28,636 bases of DNA from Dongia_A sp035274225 (GCA_035274225.1 DATEOK010000204.1:1-28636); one strand, 5' to 3'. Positions 1 to 8,446 are shown, counted from the first letter of the stretch. A program made the numbers and translations. The notes: a model not told the origin generated them from the sequence alone.

Positions 1-39
1 GGCTTGTGGGCCGCCGGTGTGGCGGGTAATATTCCTTGT

Positions 40-402
40 ATGGAAAGCGATCAGAGAACCGTCGCGTTCGAGCGGCAGGTGAGGTCCATCGTGATCGACC
101 TGTTGGTGCTGCTGGCTGACGGCGACTACGAGTCCGTCATGGAGCGCTGCGACTACTCCCTCATGGACAGCGACGACTTGCAGGCCGCCGTGGCGGAATA
201 CGGCCGCAGGGTCGTCGCGCCGCCGGCCGACTACGCATTCCTGCGCGCCTGCGAGCTCAGAGCGAGGGCGGTTCCGACCTGGCACGTCGAGGCCGACTTG
301 TGGACCGAGGAAGAAGGTCGATCGGACCTGACCCTGGAGATGATGATCGAGTTCGAGTCGAGCGGACCGGTCATCGGCATCAACAACCTGCACGCGCTCT
401 GA
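40..402 (+). CDS. Small DUF7668-like hypothetical protein
   Basis: This encodes an acidic soluble protein of 120 residues with no signal peptide or membrane segment. The layout recalls the DUF7668 family as I remember it: an N-terminal helix with LVLLADGDYE, a central AVAEYGRRVVAPP stretch, then the block LWTEEEGRSDLTLE followed by a terminal INNLHAL. The reading frame stays open to a TTG near the window edge, but the ATG at 40 is preferred because the conserved part begins just after it. The stop lies 1 nt from the stop of the convergent LysR gene, with no visible terminator between them. Its function is unknown. Being a gene is fairly secure; the family name comes from memory and is less so. 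Confidence 0.7.
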   Translation: MESDQRTVAFERQVRSIVIDLLVLLADGDYESVMERCDYSLMDSDDLQAAVAEYGRRVVAPPADYAFLRACELRARAVPTWHVEADLWTEEEGRSDLTLEMMIEFESSGPVIGINNLHAL

Positions 403-403
403 G

Positions 404-1306
404 CTAGCGCCGCGATCGCGTCGCGCAGACGTCCTGCACGCAGCCACGCAGCCAGCGATGCGCCGGGTCCGCGTCCAGGCGCGGGTGCCAGAGCAGGGAA
501 ATCGTGATCTCCGGAATGGCGAGCGGCAGTGCGAAAGTGTGCATGCCGGTGCGCAGGTTTCCGGTGTGGCGCTCGGGGACGGTGGCGATGAGGTCGGCAG
601 CCCGCGCCAGCGCCAGCGCTTCCGAGAAGCCGCCGACGACGGTGACGATCTCCCGTTCCAGCCCAAGCGGCTCCAGCGCCTGATCGACCAGACCCTTGTC
701 CAGGCCGCGCTGCGAAACCAGGATGTGGCGGCCGGCCGCATAGCGCGCCGGCGTGACCTTGCCGCGCGCGAGCGGGTGCTGCCCGCGCACCACGCCGACG
801 AAGCGGTCGCGATACAAGGCCTGGGTGCGCACCTCCGGACCGGTCGATGGTCCGACCACGCCGGTGTCCAGGTCGACCGTGCCGTCGCGCAGGGGCGCGC
901 TGTCCTTGGTGGTTTTCGGAACGAACACCAGCCGCACACCGGGAGCTTCCTTGTCGACGCGGGCAATCAGGGCCGGCCCGAAATTCTCCACGAAGCCATC
1001 GCGGCAGCGTACCGCGAAGGTGCGAACCAGCCGCTTGAGGTCCAGCTTCTCGACGGGACGCAGCACGGCTTCGCCATCCTGCACCAGCGGACCCACGCGC
1101 TCGCGCAGCTCGAGCGCGCGGGGCGTCGGAACCAGGTCGCGCCCGGCCCGGACCAGCAGGGGATCGCCCGTCGCGTCACGCAGGCGTGCGAGCTGCCGGC
1201 TCATGGCCGACGGGCTGAGCCGCAGACGCCTGGCCGCGCGTGCCACGCTGCCTTCCGCCAGCAGGACGTCGAGAGTGACCAGGAGGTTGAGATCGGGCCG
1301 CGCCAT
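404..1306 (-). CDS. LysR-family transcriptional regulator
   Basis: This is a 300-residue LysR-type activator/repressor. Residues 1-60 form the winged helix-turn-helix: the start MARPDLNLLVTLDVLL, the recognition segment VARAARRLRLSPSAMSRQL, then DPLLVRAGRDLVPT. The remainder (about 90-295) matches the periplasmic-binding-like effector domain, including the VVRGQHPLARG segment. The ATG at 1306 is chosen because LysR proteins normally start a few residues before the DLNLL motif; the upstream in-frame ATGs at 1333 and 1360 would add unconserved sequence. It is transcribed divergently from the MFS exporter gene, the usual arrangement for a LysR regulator and its target, and inverted repeats lie in the shared spacer. 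The effector is unknown, though a substrate of the transporter is a reasonable guess. Confidence 0.88.
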   Translation of the reverse strand: MARPDLNLLVTLDVLLAEGSVARAARRLRLSPSAMSRQLARLRDATGDPLLVRAGRDLVPTPRALELRERVGPLVQDGEAVLRPVEKLDLKRLVRTFAVRCRDGFVENFGPALIARVDKEAPGVRLVFVPKTTKDSAPLRDGTVDLDTGVVGPSTGPEVRTQALYRDRFVGVVRGQHPLARGKVTPARYAAGRHILVSQRGLDKGLVDQALEPLGLEREIVTVVGGFSEALALARAADLIATVPERHTGNLRTGMHTFALPLAIPEITISLLWHPRLDADPAHRWLRGCVQDVCATRSRR

Positions 1307-1342
1307 GCGCCCTACCGTAGCAAATCGGGACATGGCGTCAAA

Positions 1343-1382
1343 TGCACGACTACAGTGCAAAGCATGCGTCTAGCGCTGCATG
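1343..1382. promoter_or_regulatory. Candidate LysR operator in divergent spacer
   Basis: Two inverted repeats lie between the divergent LysR and MFS starts. TGCAC-N7-GTGCA occupies 1343-1359 and CATGC-N10-GCATG occupies 1363-1382. The first has the T-...-A dyad form typical of LysR sites, but with T-N15-A rather than the textbook T-N11-A. The second overlaps the first possible MFS start codon at 1380. Operator function is inferred from position and symmetry only. Confidence 0.4.
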
Positions 1383-2858
1383 AGCGGAGACCCTAGGTTT
1401 CCAGCAGCCCTGACAATGGAGCCCGCATTGCAGCCAGCCCCCGCACACGCCCCAAAAACGCCCTCGGACCGTTGGGCGCTCGCCAGCCTGTCGCTTGCCA
1501 TCCTGCTGTCCTCGCTCGGCACCAGCATCGCCAACGTCGCCTTGCCGACCCTGGCGCAGGTGTTCGAGGCCTCGTTCCAGCAGGTGCAGTGGATCGTCCT
1601 CGCCTATCTCCTTGCCATCACCACGCTGATCGTCAGCGTCGGGCGGCTCGGCGACCTGGTCGGGCGCCGCCGGCTGCTGCTGGCCGGTCTTGCGCTGTTC
1701 ACGGCTGCTTCGGTCCTGTGCGGCATTGCGCCGACCCTGTGGCTATTGATCGCCGCACGCGCGGCGCAGGGGCTCGGCGCCGCGATCATGATGGCGCTCG
1801 GCATGGCGCTTGTCGGGGAGACGGTTCCGAAGGCGAAGACCGGCCGCGCGATGGGAATGCTGGGAACGATGTCGGCCGTCGGCACGGCGCTCGGACCGAC
1901 GCTGGGTGGAATTCTCATCTCCGCCTTCGGCTGGCGCGCCATCTTCCTGGTCGGCGTGCCGCTGGGATTCGTGACGCTTCTTCTCGCCTGGCGCTGCCTG
2001 CCCGCGGGTACCGCGCGAGCCAAACCCGACCGGACTGGCTTCGACATCGCCGGCACGTTGCTGCTCGCCCTTACTCTGGCGGCCTATGCGCTGGCGGTGA
2101 CGGTCGGGCGAGGCAATTTTGGCGCCCTCAACCTGGCGCTGCTGCTCGCCGCGGCACTAGGCATCGGCTTGTTCGTGCTGACGGAGACGAAAGTCGCCGC
2201 GCCGTTGGTCCGGCTGGAGATGTTCCGGAATCCCGTCCTCAGCGCCGGGCTCGCCAGCAGCGTCCTCGTCCTGACTGTGGCGATGGCGACGCTGGTGGTC
2301 GGCCCGTTCTACCTGTCGCGCGCGCTGGGCCTCGATCCGGCCACGGTCGGACTTGTCATGTCGAGCGGTCCGATCTTCTCCGCGCTGAGCGGGATCCCTG
2401 CCGGCCGGATGGTGGACCGCTGGGGCGCGCCGATGATCGCCGTCACCGGGCTCACCGTGATGGCGGCCGGCTCGCTCGCGCTCTGCGCGCTGCCGATGAT
2501 GTTCGGCGTCGCGGGCTACGTTACGGCCCTGGCGTTGGTCGCTCCGGGCTATCAGCTGTTCCAGGCCGCCAACAACACGACCGTGATGACGGACATTCAA
2601 CCGGACCAGCGCGGCGTCGTCTCCGGCCTGCTCAACCTGTCGCGCAACCTCGGCGGCATGACCGGCGCTTCGGTGATGGGCGCGATCTTCGCGTTCGCTG
2701 CGGGCGCGGCCGACATCGCCGCCGCGTCTCCCGCGGATGTCGCCATTGGCATGCGGGCCACCTTCGTGGTCGCAGCGCTGCTGATCGGGATGGCCCTGGC
2801 TGTCGTGCTTGGCGCGCGCGCCTTTGCGCTACACCGTCTGTCCGATCTCAAAGCCTGA
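1380..2858 (+). CDS. MFS drug exporter, DHA2 (EmrB/QacA) type
   Basis: This is an integral inner-membrane protein of up to 492 residues, the length of 14-helix DHA2 proton antiporters. After a short cytoplasmic tail, the first helix ends in TSIANVALPTLAQVF. MFS motif A follows as GRLGDLVGRRRLLLAG, and the antiporter motif C as GTALGPTLGG. Many hydrophobic segments alternate with short loops to the end. Neither the ATG at 1380 nor the one at 1416 has a good Shine-Dalgarno. The later start would give 480 residues and leave both inverted repeats outside the gene, so 1416 is a real alternative. The last 11 nt overlap the convergent methyltransferase gene. The substrate cannot be read from the sequence; regulation by the divergent LysR protein is likely. 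Confidence 0.88.
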   Translation: MSGDPRFPAALTMEPALQPAPAHAPKTPSDRWALASLSLAILLSSLGTSIANVALPTLAQVFEASFQQVQWIVLAYLLAITTLIVSVGRLGDLVGRRRLLLAGLALFTAASVLCGIAPTLWLLIAARAAQGLGAAIMMALGMALVGETVPKAKTGRAMGMLGTMSAVGTALGPTLGGILISAFGWRAIFLVGVPLGFVTLLLAWRCLPAGTARAKPDRTGFDIAGTLLLALTLAAYALAVTVGRGNFGALNLALLLAAALGIGLFVLTETKVAAPLVRLEMFRNPVLSAGLASSVLVLTVAMATLVVGPFYLSRALGLDPATVGLVMSSGPIFSALSGIPAGRMVDRWGAPMIAVTGLTVMAAGSLALCALPMMFGVAGYVTALALVAPGYQLFQAANNTTVMTDIQPDQRGVVSGLLNLSRNLGGMTGASVMGAIFAFAAGAADIAAASPADVAIGMRATFVVAALLIGMALAVVLGARAFALHRLSDLKA

Positions 2859-3747
2859 TCCAGGTCAACTCGTGCTTGTTGTGGTGGAGGTGCAGCAGCC
2901 GCGAGCCCGGGATCGCGGCGAATGCGCGCATGGTCTCGAAGTCGGTGGCGCCCTGGAACTTGATCGTGCAGGCGAACCGGCGAACCGTCCTGGCCTCGAT
3001 CCATCGCCTGACCAGCGACAGCAGGCGCGCCGGGTAGCAGATGACGTCCGAGAACAGCCAGTCCACGCGGCCGACCGATCGCGGGTCGAGCGCGAAGGCG
3101 CTCTCGTGGCGCTCTTCGACGTTGGGCAGGTGCCCGACCGCGGGATCGAGCGGCGCCTTGTCGACACTCAGCACCTGCGCGCCGAGCCTCTGCAGCACCC
3201 AGGTCCAGCCGCCCGGGCTGGCGCCGAGATCGAGGCAGAAATCGCCCGGGCCCGGCTTCTGGTCCAGCAGGGTGAACAGCTCCCACAGCTTGAGATAGGC
3301 ACGGCTCGGCGCCGTGCGGTCCTCGACGAACTGCGCCTCGCCGTTGGGGAACGCGCTCGAGCAACGGGACGCGACGATCAGTGTGTTCTGGTCGATGAGG
3401 GTCCACGACCCGAGCGGTGCGGTCGGCACGGGATCGCCGAACTGCAGCGGCTTGGCCGAGACCTTGGGCAGGCGCTCCGCGATCAGCGACGCGCGGCGGT
3501 GATGGGCGAAGGAATAGAGCGCCCAGTTGCGCTGGATCGCACGCAGCTTGTTTGCTGCATCGCCGATCGAGGCGATCTCCAGGCGCTGCGGGTCGTGCCA
3601 CACATTCGCGACCCAGGCGATCGGTGTCGCCGGTACGGACGCCAGGACTAAGTTGCCATAAGTCTCTCGTGCGTGCCCGCCAAGCTCTTCCTGGAGCTGC
3701 CGCAGAAAGCCGTCCGGCGCGAGATAGCCGACAATCTCGTCAGCCAT
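2848..3747 (-). CDS. RlmM/FtsJ-like 2'-O-ribose rRNA methyltransferase
   Basis: This 299-residue protein is related to RlmM (COG2933), which 2'-O-methylates 23S rRNA in gammaproteobacteria with S-adenosylmethionine as donor. Residues 1-145 are the N-terminal RNA-binding part and 150-299 the Rossmann-like FtsJ domain. SAM motif I reads DLGASPGGW at 173-181. The four catalytic residues of this fold can all be placed: K153 (YLKLWELF), D234 (LFSDVICYP), K263 (TIKFQG) and E293 (NKHELTWIRL). The ATG at 3747 lies 1 nt beyond the stop of the uracil-DNA glycosylase gene, so the two are probably co-transcribed. The 3' end overlaps the convergent MFS gene by 11 nt. The exact rRNA target here is inferred, not shown. 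Confidence 0.82.
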   Translation of the reverse strand: MADEIVGYLAPDGFLRQLQEELGGHARETYGNLVLASVPATPIAWVANVWHDPQRLEIASIGDAANKLRAIQRNWALYSFAHHRRASLIAERLPKVSAKPLQFGDPVPTAPLGSWTLIDQNTLIVASRCSSAFPNGEAQFVEDRTAPSRAYLKLWELFTLLDQKPGPGDFCLDLGASPGGWTWVLQRLGAQVLSVDKAPLDPAVGHLPNVEERHESAFALDPRSVGRVDWLFSDVICYPARLLSLVRRWIEARTVRRFACTIKFQGATDFETMRAFAAIPGSRLLHLHHNKHELTWIRL

Positions 3748-3748
3748 G

Positions 3749-4375
3749 TCATCGCGCCTTTGCGGCCTTGCCGACCGCGTCGCGGAACATCTCCGTGGTG
3801 AGGCGCCCGGTGTTGGTGTTGTATCGGGAGCAGTGATAGCTGTCGAACATGGTGAGGCCGCGCGGCAAGGCGTGGCGCGCGGCGTGCGCGAACTTGGCGG
3901 ACGACTTCTTTTGACCGAGCGCCACCAGCACGGCGTCATGCGCGATCGAGCCCAGCGACAGGATCACCTTCAGCTTTGGCAGCGACGCGAGTTCCTCCGC
4001 GAGGAAGCGGTTGCAGATCTTGATCTCCTCCGGCGTCGGCTTGTTTTCCGGCGGCACGCACTTGACGGCGTTGGAGATGCGGCAGTCGACCAGCTGCAAC
4101 GTGTCGTCCGGCCGCTGCTCGTATTCGCCGCGCGCCAGGCCGAATTCCTTGAGCGTGGCGTAGAGCAGGTTGCCGGCATAGTCGCCGGTGAAAGGGCGGC
4201 CGGTGCGGTTGGCGCCCTGCAGGCCCGGCGCCAGCCCGACGATCAGCAGGCGCGCCTCATCCGGCCCGAAGGGCACGACGGGGGCGTTGTGCCAGTCGGG
4301 ATATTTCGCCCGCGCGGCCAAGCGGAAGTCGACCAGCCGCTTGCACAGCGGACAATCACGATCGGGAAGAATCAT
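3749..4375 (-). CDS. Family-5 uracil-DNA glycosylase (UdgB type)
   Basis: This 208-residue enzyme belongs to the iron-sulfur uracil-DNA glycosylases, which remove uracil and other deaminated bases to start base-excision repair. Motif 1 is GLAPGLQGANRTGRPFTGD at 47-65; the alanine at the usual catalytic position (GLAPG, no acidic residue) is characteristic of family 5. Motif 2 is HCSRYNTNTGRLT at 181-193. Four cysteines suited to a 4Fe-4S cluster are C8, C11 (CPLC), C106 and C121. The start ATG lies 29 nt before the neighbouring NYN gene's stop side, and the stop is 1 nt before the methyltransferase start, implying translational coupling. The family assignment is strong; the substrate range is known only from relatives. 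Confidence 0.9.
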   Translation of the reverse strand: MILPDRDCPLCKRLVDFRLAARAKYPDWHNAPVVPFGPDEARLLIVGLAPGLQGANRTGRPFTGDYAGNLLYATLKEFGLARGEYEQRPDDTLQLVDCRISNAVKCVPPENKPTPEEIKICNRFLAEELASLPKLKVILSLGSIAHDAVLVALGQKKSSAKFAHAARHALPRGLTMFDSYHCSRYNTNTGRLTTEMFRDAVGKAAKAR

Positions 4376-4404
4376 GCGCCGAACTTAGCGCATGGGACGA
4401 AACT

Positions 4405-5025
4405 TCAGGAAGCGTCGGCTTCTGACGCTTCCGCGTCCGCCGGCGCCGCCGACTGCTGCGGCGCATGGCCATGGCCGCGCTGGCCGTTGGCATGCTGGCG
4501 TGCGATCAGCGCAGACAGCTCGTCGAGCTCGATGAAATTGTCGGCCTGGCGCCGCAGCTCGTCCGCCACCATGGGCGGGGAGGAGCGGATGGTGCTGACG
4601 ACCGAGACCCTGACGCCCCTGCGCTGCACCGCCTCGACCAGGCGGCGGAAGTCGCCGTCGCCGGAGAACAGCACCACATGGTCGAGGTGGCTCGCCATCT
4701 CCAGGACATCGATGGCGAGCTCGATGTCCATGTTGCCCTTGATTTTCCGGCGGCCCATGGAATCGGTGTATTCCTTGGTCGGCTTGGTCACCATGGTGAA
4801 GCCGTTGTAGTCGAGCCAGTCGACCAGCGGGCGGAGCGGCGAATACTCCTGATCTTCAACCAGCGCGGTGTAGTAGAAGGCGCGGATCAGGTGGCACTGT
4901 TCCTGGAAGTGCTTCAGCAGCCGCTTGTAGTCGATGTCGAAGCCCAAGGACCGCGCGGCGGCGTGCAGGTTGGCGCCGTCAATGAACAAAGCCACGCGCT
5001 CATTAGGGTAAAATCGGTTAAACAT
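4405..5025 (-). CDS. NYN domain (LabA/DUF88) putative RNase
   Basis: This 206-residue protein has a NYN domain, the PIN-like nuclease fold of the LabA/DUF88 group. The acidic metal-binding residues are visible as D16 in VALFIDGANLH, D100 and D106 in GNMDIELAIDVLE, and D123/D125 in FSGDGDFRRLVE. Residues 181-206 are a low-complexity Gly/His/Ala/Glu tail, probably disordered. The ATG at 5025 is chosen because MFNRFYPNERVALFIDG is the usual N-terminus; the reading frame upstream is unconserved. It is divergent from folK across a 153-bp spacer. Relatives act in RNA turnover, but the RNA target is unknown. It may be read through into the glycosylase/methyltransferase pair, which lie on the same strand 29 nt downstream. 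Confidence 0.85.
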   Translation of the reverse strand: MFNRFYPNERVALFIDGANLHAAARSLGFDIDYKRLLKHFQEQCHLIRAFYYTALVEDQEYSPLRPLVDWLDYNGFTMVTKPTKEYTDSMGRRKIKGNMDIELAIDVLEMASHLDHVVLFSGDGDFRRLVEAVQRRGVRVSVVSTIRSSPPMVADELRRQADNFIELDELSALIARQHANGQRGHGHAPQQSAAPADAEASEADAS

Positions 5026-5178
5026 GGTGGTTGCCCTCGCATAATCAGTGTGTGCGCAAAGCCGCGTTGGATCGCGGCGGCGAAATATGCTGGATGGACG
5101 GCGGCCCCCTGTTTTCTCTTCCCCAAGATCGGGAAGCCGCGACGTTCGTACCGACACAATTTATGACCGAACTGACCA

Positions 5179-5703
5179 ATGCTTGACGATCTATACATTG
5201 GGTTAGGTGCAAATCTCGCCCACCCGCGGTTCGGGCCGCCCAAGGCTACCCTGGAACATGTCCTGACGCTGTTCCCGGGGCGGGGGCTGCGGGTGCTGGC
5301 GCGCTCGCCATGGTATGAATCCGCGCCGGTTCCGGCCTCCGATCAGCCCTGGTACGTCAATGGGGTGGTGCGGGTCGCCACCGCTTTGTCTCCTCAAGAG
5401 GTGTTATCCGAACTGCACGGGATTGAAGCAGAATTAGGTAGACAAAGAGTTGAGCGGAACGAGGCGCGGGCGGTCGATCTGGATATTATTTCTTTTGGGA
5501 GAATGGTCCTAAATGGGCCGGCGGCGCCCCTGGTGCCCCATCCGCGCATGGCAGAACGGGCCTTTGTGCTGCTGCCGCTGGCCGATCTGGCGCCGGATTG
5601 GCGCCATCCTGCAACGGGAGAACGGATTTCCGGCCTGATCGCCCGGTTGCCCCGCGACCAAGTCACGCGGCCCTTGCAGGAATCGCCGGGCCCCGGTGCT
5701 TGA
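5179..5703 (+). CDS. folK: HPPK, 6-hydroxymethyl-dihydropterin pyrophosphokinase
   Basis: This encodes the folate-pathway enzyme that transfers pyrophosphate from ATP to 6-hydroxymethyl-7,8-dihydropterin, in the cytosol. The 174-residue length is normal. It starts with YIGLGANL (6-13), then SPWYESAP (43-50) and WYVNGVV (58-64). The Mg-binding aspartates are D100 and D102 in AVDLDIISFG. The usual W-G-P-R element before them is altered to RNEARAVDLDI, so the signature is slightly degenerate. No folB or folP is adjacent; instead it precedes rpoZ. Codon use is odd for this genome, with TTA Leu codons and AGA Arg codons concentrated at about 5430-5520. The start lacks a clear Shine-Dalgarno, so expression may be low or nearly leaderless. 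Confidence 0.92.
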   Translation: MLDDLYIGLGANLAHPRFGPPKATLEHVLTLFPGRGLRVLARSPWYESAPVPASDQPWYVNGVVRVATALSPQEVLSELHGIEAELGRQRVERNEARAVDLDIISFGRMVLNGPAAPLVPHPRMAERAFVLLPLADLAPDWRHPATGERISGLIARLPRDQVTRPLQESPGPGA

Positions 5704-5764
5704 ACGGGGGGCAAGAATAGGCTAGCTACAATCAATTAGCCCAATTCCTGGAGAGACTTGAAGA

Positions 5765-6151
5765 ATGGCACGCGTAACCGTCGAAGATTGCGTCCTGCAG
5801 GTGCCGAACCGGTTCCAGCTGGTCATGCTCGCCGCCCAGCGGGCGCGCGAGATTTCCGCCGGCAGCCAGCTCACCATCGACCGCGACAACGATAAGAATC
5901 CGGTCGTCGCGCTGCGCGAGATCGCCGATACCACGGTCAACCTGGACACCTTGGCGGACGCCATCGTGAAGGGCCTGCAGCGCCAGGTCGAGCAGGACGA
6001 GCCGGAGGAAGAGGGCGCGGGCTTCGGCGCCGGTGCGGGCGATCTGCTGGCCGAGATGCAGCAGGCCCAGATCAGCAAGGACGAGGCGGAGGACGCCGAC
6101 CTCTCGATCGACGGCGAGTTCGAGGACGCGGCGATCGCGGACGAAGAGTAA
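5765..6151 (+). CDS. rpoZ: RNA polymerase omega subunit
   Basis: This 128-residue protein is the omega subunit, which binds beta-prime, helps RNA polymerase assembly and forms part of a (p)ppGpp site. The conserved start MARVTVEDCVLQVPNRFQLV is complete, followed by AAQRAREI and the helix around NPVVALREIAD. The C-terminal third (about 80-128) is a highly acidic, alanine-rich tail typical of alphaproteobacterial omegas. A GGAGAG ribosome-binding site sits about 10 nt before the ATG. A possible -10 hexamer, TACAAT, lies at 5727-5732, but no good -35 matches it. The gene precedes rsh, the enzyme that makes the nucleotide that omega helps sense, which is the standard alphaproteobacterial pairing. 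Confidence 0.95.
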   Translation: MARVTVEDCVLQVPNRFQLVMLAAQRAREISAGSQLTIDRDNDKNPVVALREIADTTVNLDTLADAIVKGLQRQVEQDEPEEEGAGFGAGAGDLLAEMQQAQISKDEAEDADLSIDGEFEDAAIADEE

Positions 6152-6270
6152 GGAGAACACCGCGGCCGGCGGAGTTTTCGGGGTTGTGGACGGGGTTGGC
6201 GGGACTGTTGAGCGAGGCACGAACGAAAGCGTGACGTCCAACCATGCGGCCACAACGATCAGATCAGACC

Positions 6271-8415
6271 ATGATTAGGCAGTTTGAGCTGGTCGAGCGA
6301 GTCAAGGCTTACGACCCGGGCGCGGATGAGGACCTCCTCAACCGCGCCTATGTTTTTTCCATGAAGGCGCACGGCTCGCAGTCGCGGGCATCCGGCGATC
6401 CTTATTTCTCGCATCCGCTTGGCGTCGCCGAGATCCTGACGCGGCTCAAGCTCGATGCCGCTTCCATCATCACCGGCCTGCTGCACGACACGGTCGAGGA
6501 CACCGACGCCACCCTCGACCAGATCGAGAAGAGCTTCGGCAAGGAGATCGGCCAGCTGGTCGACGGCGTGACCAAGCTGTCGCGCCTGGAGCTGCAGTCG
6601 GACCACACCAAGCACGCGGAGAATTTCCGCAAGCTGGTGCTGGCGATGTCCAACGACATCCGCGTGCTGCTGGTGAAGCTGGCCGACCGTCTGCACAACA
6701 TGCAGACCATCCATTACATCAAGGATCCGGAGAAGCGCCGCCGCATCGCGCTCGAGACGCTGGAGATCTACGCCCCGCTCGCCGAGCGCATGGGCATGCA
6801 CGAGATCAAGGACCAGCTGGAGAACCTCGCTTTCGCGCAGGTCTATCCGGAAGCCTACGCCTCGATCGTGCAGCGCCTCAGCTTCCTGCGCGAGCAGGGG
6901 ACGGACCTCAGCAACCAGATCATCGCCGAGCTGCAGAAGGTGTTGACCGAGGCCGACGTCAAGTGCGTCGTGTCCGGCCGCGAGAAGACGCCGTACTCGA
7001 TCTGGCGCAAGATGCAGAAGAAGCGCACGGAGTTCGAGCAGCTCTCGGACATCATGGCGTTCCGCATCCTGGTGGACGACGTGACCGCGTGCTACCAGGC
7101 GCTCGGCGTCATCCACAGCGAATATTCGATGATCCCCGGGCGCTTCAAGGACTACATCTCGACGCCCAAGCCCAACAACTACCGCTCGCTCCATACCGGC
7201 GTGATCGGCCCGCTGCGCCACCGCATCGAGCTGCAGATCCGCACATCGGAGATGCACGAAGTGGCGGAGCTCGGCGTCGCCGCGCACTGGCAATACAAGC
7301 AAGGCCAGCCGGTGCAGATGGAAGGGCGGCAGTACCGCTGGCTGCGCGAGCTGCTGGACATCCTGGAGCACGCCTCGGGGCCGGAAGAGTTCCTCGAGAA
7401 CACCAAGCTCGAGATGTTCCAGGACCAGGTGTTCTGCTTTACGCCCAAGGGCGATCTCATCGCCCTGCCGCGCGGCGCGACGCCGGTCGATTTTGCCTAC
7501 GCGGTCCACACCGAGGTCGGCAACACTTGCGTCGGCGCCAAGATCAACGGCCGCATCGTGCCGCTCAGGAGCGAGCTCCATAACGGCGACCAGGTCGAGG
7601 TCGTCAATTCGAGGGCGCAGACTCCGTCACCGACCTGGGAACGCTTCGTCGTCACCGGCAAGGCGCGCGCCTGCATCCGCCGCTTCATCCGCACCCAGCA
7701 GCGCGCGCAGTATATCGAGCTCGGCCGCGCGATGATCCAGAAGGAGTTCCAGCACGAAGGCTACGAATATGCCGACAAGTCGCTGGACGGGGTACTGAAG
7801 AAGTTCAAGGCCGAGGACACCGGCGACCTGCTGGCGCAGATCGGCGAGGGACTCCTGGGCGCGCGCGAAGTGGTGAACGCGATCTTCCCCGGCACCCGCG
7901 CCAAGGCGCTGCTGGAGAAGGTGGTGCCGATCGGCCGCCAGCGCGCCAAGACGACCAAGGGCAGCGCGATTCCGATCCGCGGCCTCATCCCCGGCATGGC
8001 GATGCACTTCGCCGGCTGCTGCCATCCGCTGCCGGGCGACCGCATCGTCGGCATCGTCACCACGGGCAAGGGTGTCACCATCCACACCATCGACTGCGAA
8101 ACGCTCGAGAGTTTTGCCGAGACGCCGGAGCGCTGGCTCGACGTTGCCTGGGACCAGGACCCGAACTCGACCGAGCAGCATGTCGGCCGTCTGTCGGTCG
8201 TCATCACCAACCAGCCGGGCAGCCTCGGCAGCCTCACCACCGTGATCGGCAAGAACCAGGGCAACATCTCCAATCTCAAGATCACCAACCGCTCGATCGA
8301 CTTCTTCGAGGTGCTGGTGGATGTCGAGGTCAAGGACGTGCGGCATCTCACCAACATCATCGCCGCCCTGCGCGCCACCCCCGCCATCAGCTCCGTCGAC
8401 CGAGCGCGCGGGTGA
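6271..8415 (+). CDS. rsh: Bifunctional (p)ppGpp synthetase/hydrolase RSH
   Basis: This 714-residue enzyme makes and degrades (p)ppGpp and is the central stringent-response regulator of the cell. Domains in order are: HD hydrolase (about 20-200, with H48, H72-D73 in LLHDTVEDT and D139 in KLADRLHNM), the nucleotidyltransferase synthetase (about 230-345), TGS (about 385-450), a zinc-finger-like segment with CCHPLPGD at 583-590, and a C-terminal ACT domain (about 640-714). The synthetase carries RFKD at 291-294, the RxKD form found in bifunctional enzymes rather than the ExDD of hydrolase-dead RelA, so both activities are predicted. The ATG at 6271 is preferred over an in-frame ATG at 6244 because MIRQFELVERVKAYDP is the family start. 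No pyrE or pdxJ follows, unlike in several relatives. Confidence 0.96.
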   Translation: MIRQFELVERVKAYDPGADEDLLNRAYVFSMKAHGSQSRASGDPYFSHPLGVAEILTRLKLDAASIITGLLHDTVEDTDATLDQIEKSFGKEIGQLVDGVTKLSRLELQSDHTKHAENFRKLVLAMSNDIRVLLVKLADRLHNMQTIHYIKDPEKRRRIALETLEIYAPLAERMGMHEIKDQLENLAFAQVYPEAYASIVQRLSFLREQGTDLSNQIIAELQKVLTEADVKCVVSGREKTPYSIWRKMQKKRTEFEQLSDIMAFRILVDDVTACYQALGVIHSEYSMIPGRFKDYISTPKPNNYRSLHTGVIGPLRHRIELQIRTSEMHEVAELGVAAHWQYKQGQPVQMEGRQYRWLRELLDILEHASGPEEFLENTKLEMFQDQVFCFTPKGDLIALPRGATPVDFAYAVHTEVGNTCVGAKINGRIVPLRSELHNGDQVEVVNSRAQTPSPTWERFVVTGKARACIRRFIRTQQRAQYIELGRAMIQKEFQHEGYEYADKSLDGVLKKFKAEDTGDLLAQIGEGLLGAREVVNAIFPGTRAKALLEKVVPIGRQRAKTTKGSAIPIRGLIPGMAMHFAGCCHPLPGDRIVGIVTTGKGVTIHTIDCETLESFAETPERWLDVAWDQDPNSTEQHVGRLSVVITNQPGSLGSLTTVIGKNQGNISNLKITNRSIDFFEVLVDVEVKDVRHLTNIIAALRATPAISSVDRARG

Positions 8416-8446
8416 TGATGGAACTCCTTCGCAATGCCGCACTCCT

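Noticed and set aside
5087..5182. Short frame of about 30 codons in the spacer before folK
   Set aside because: No ribosome-binding site, Arg/Pro-rich composition, and it runs into the folK start.
6244..6270. Nine-residue N-terminal extension of rsh
   Set aside because: The family start MIRQFELVERV lies at 6271; the added residues are not conserved in the enzymes I know.
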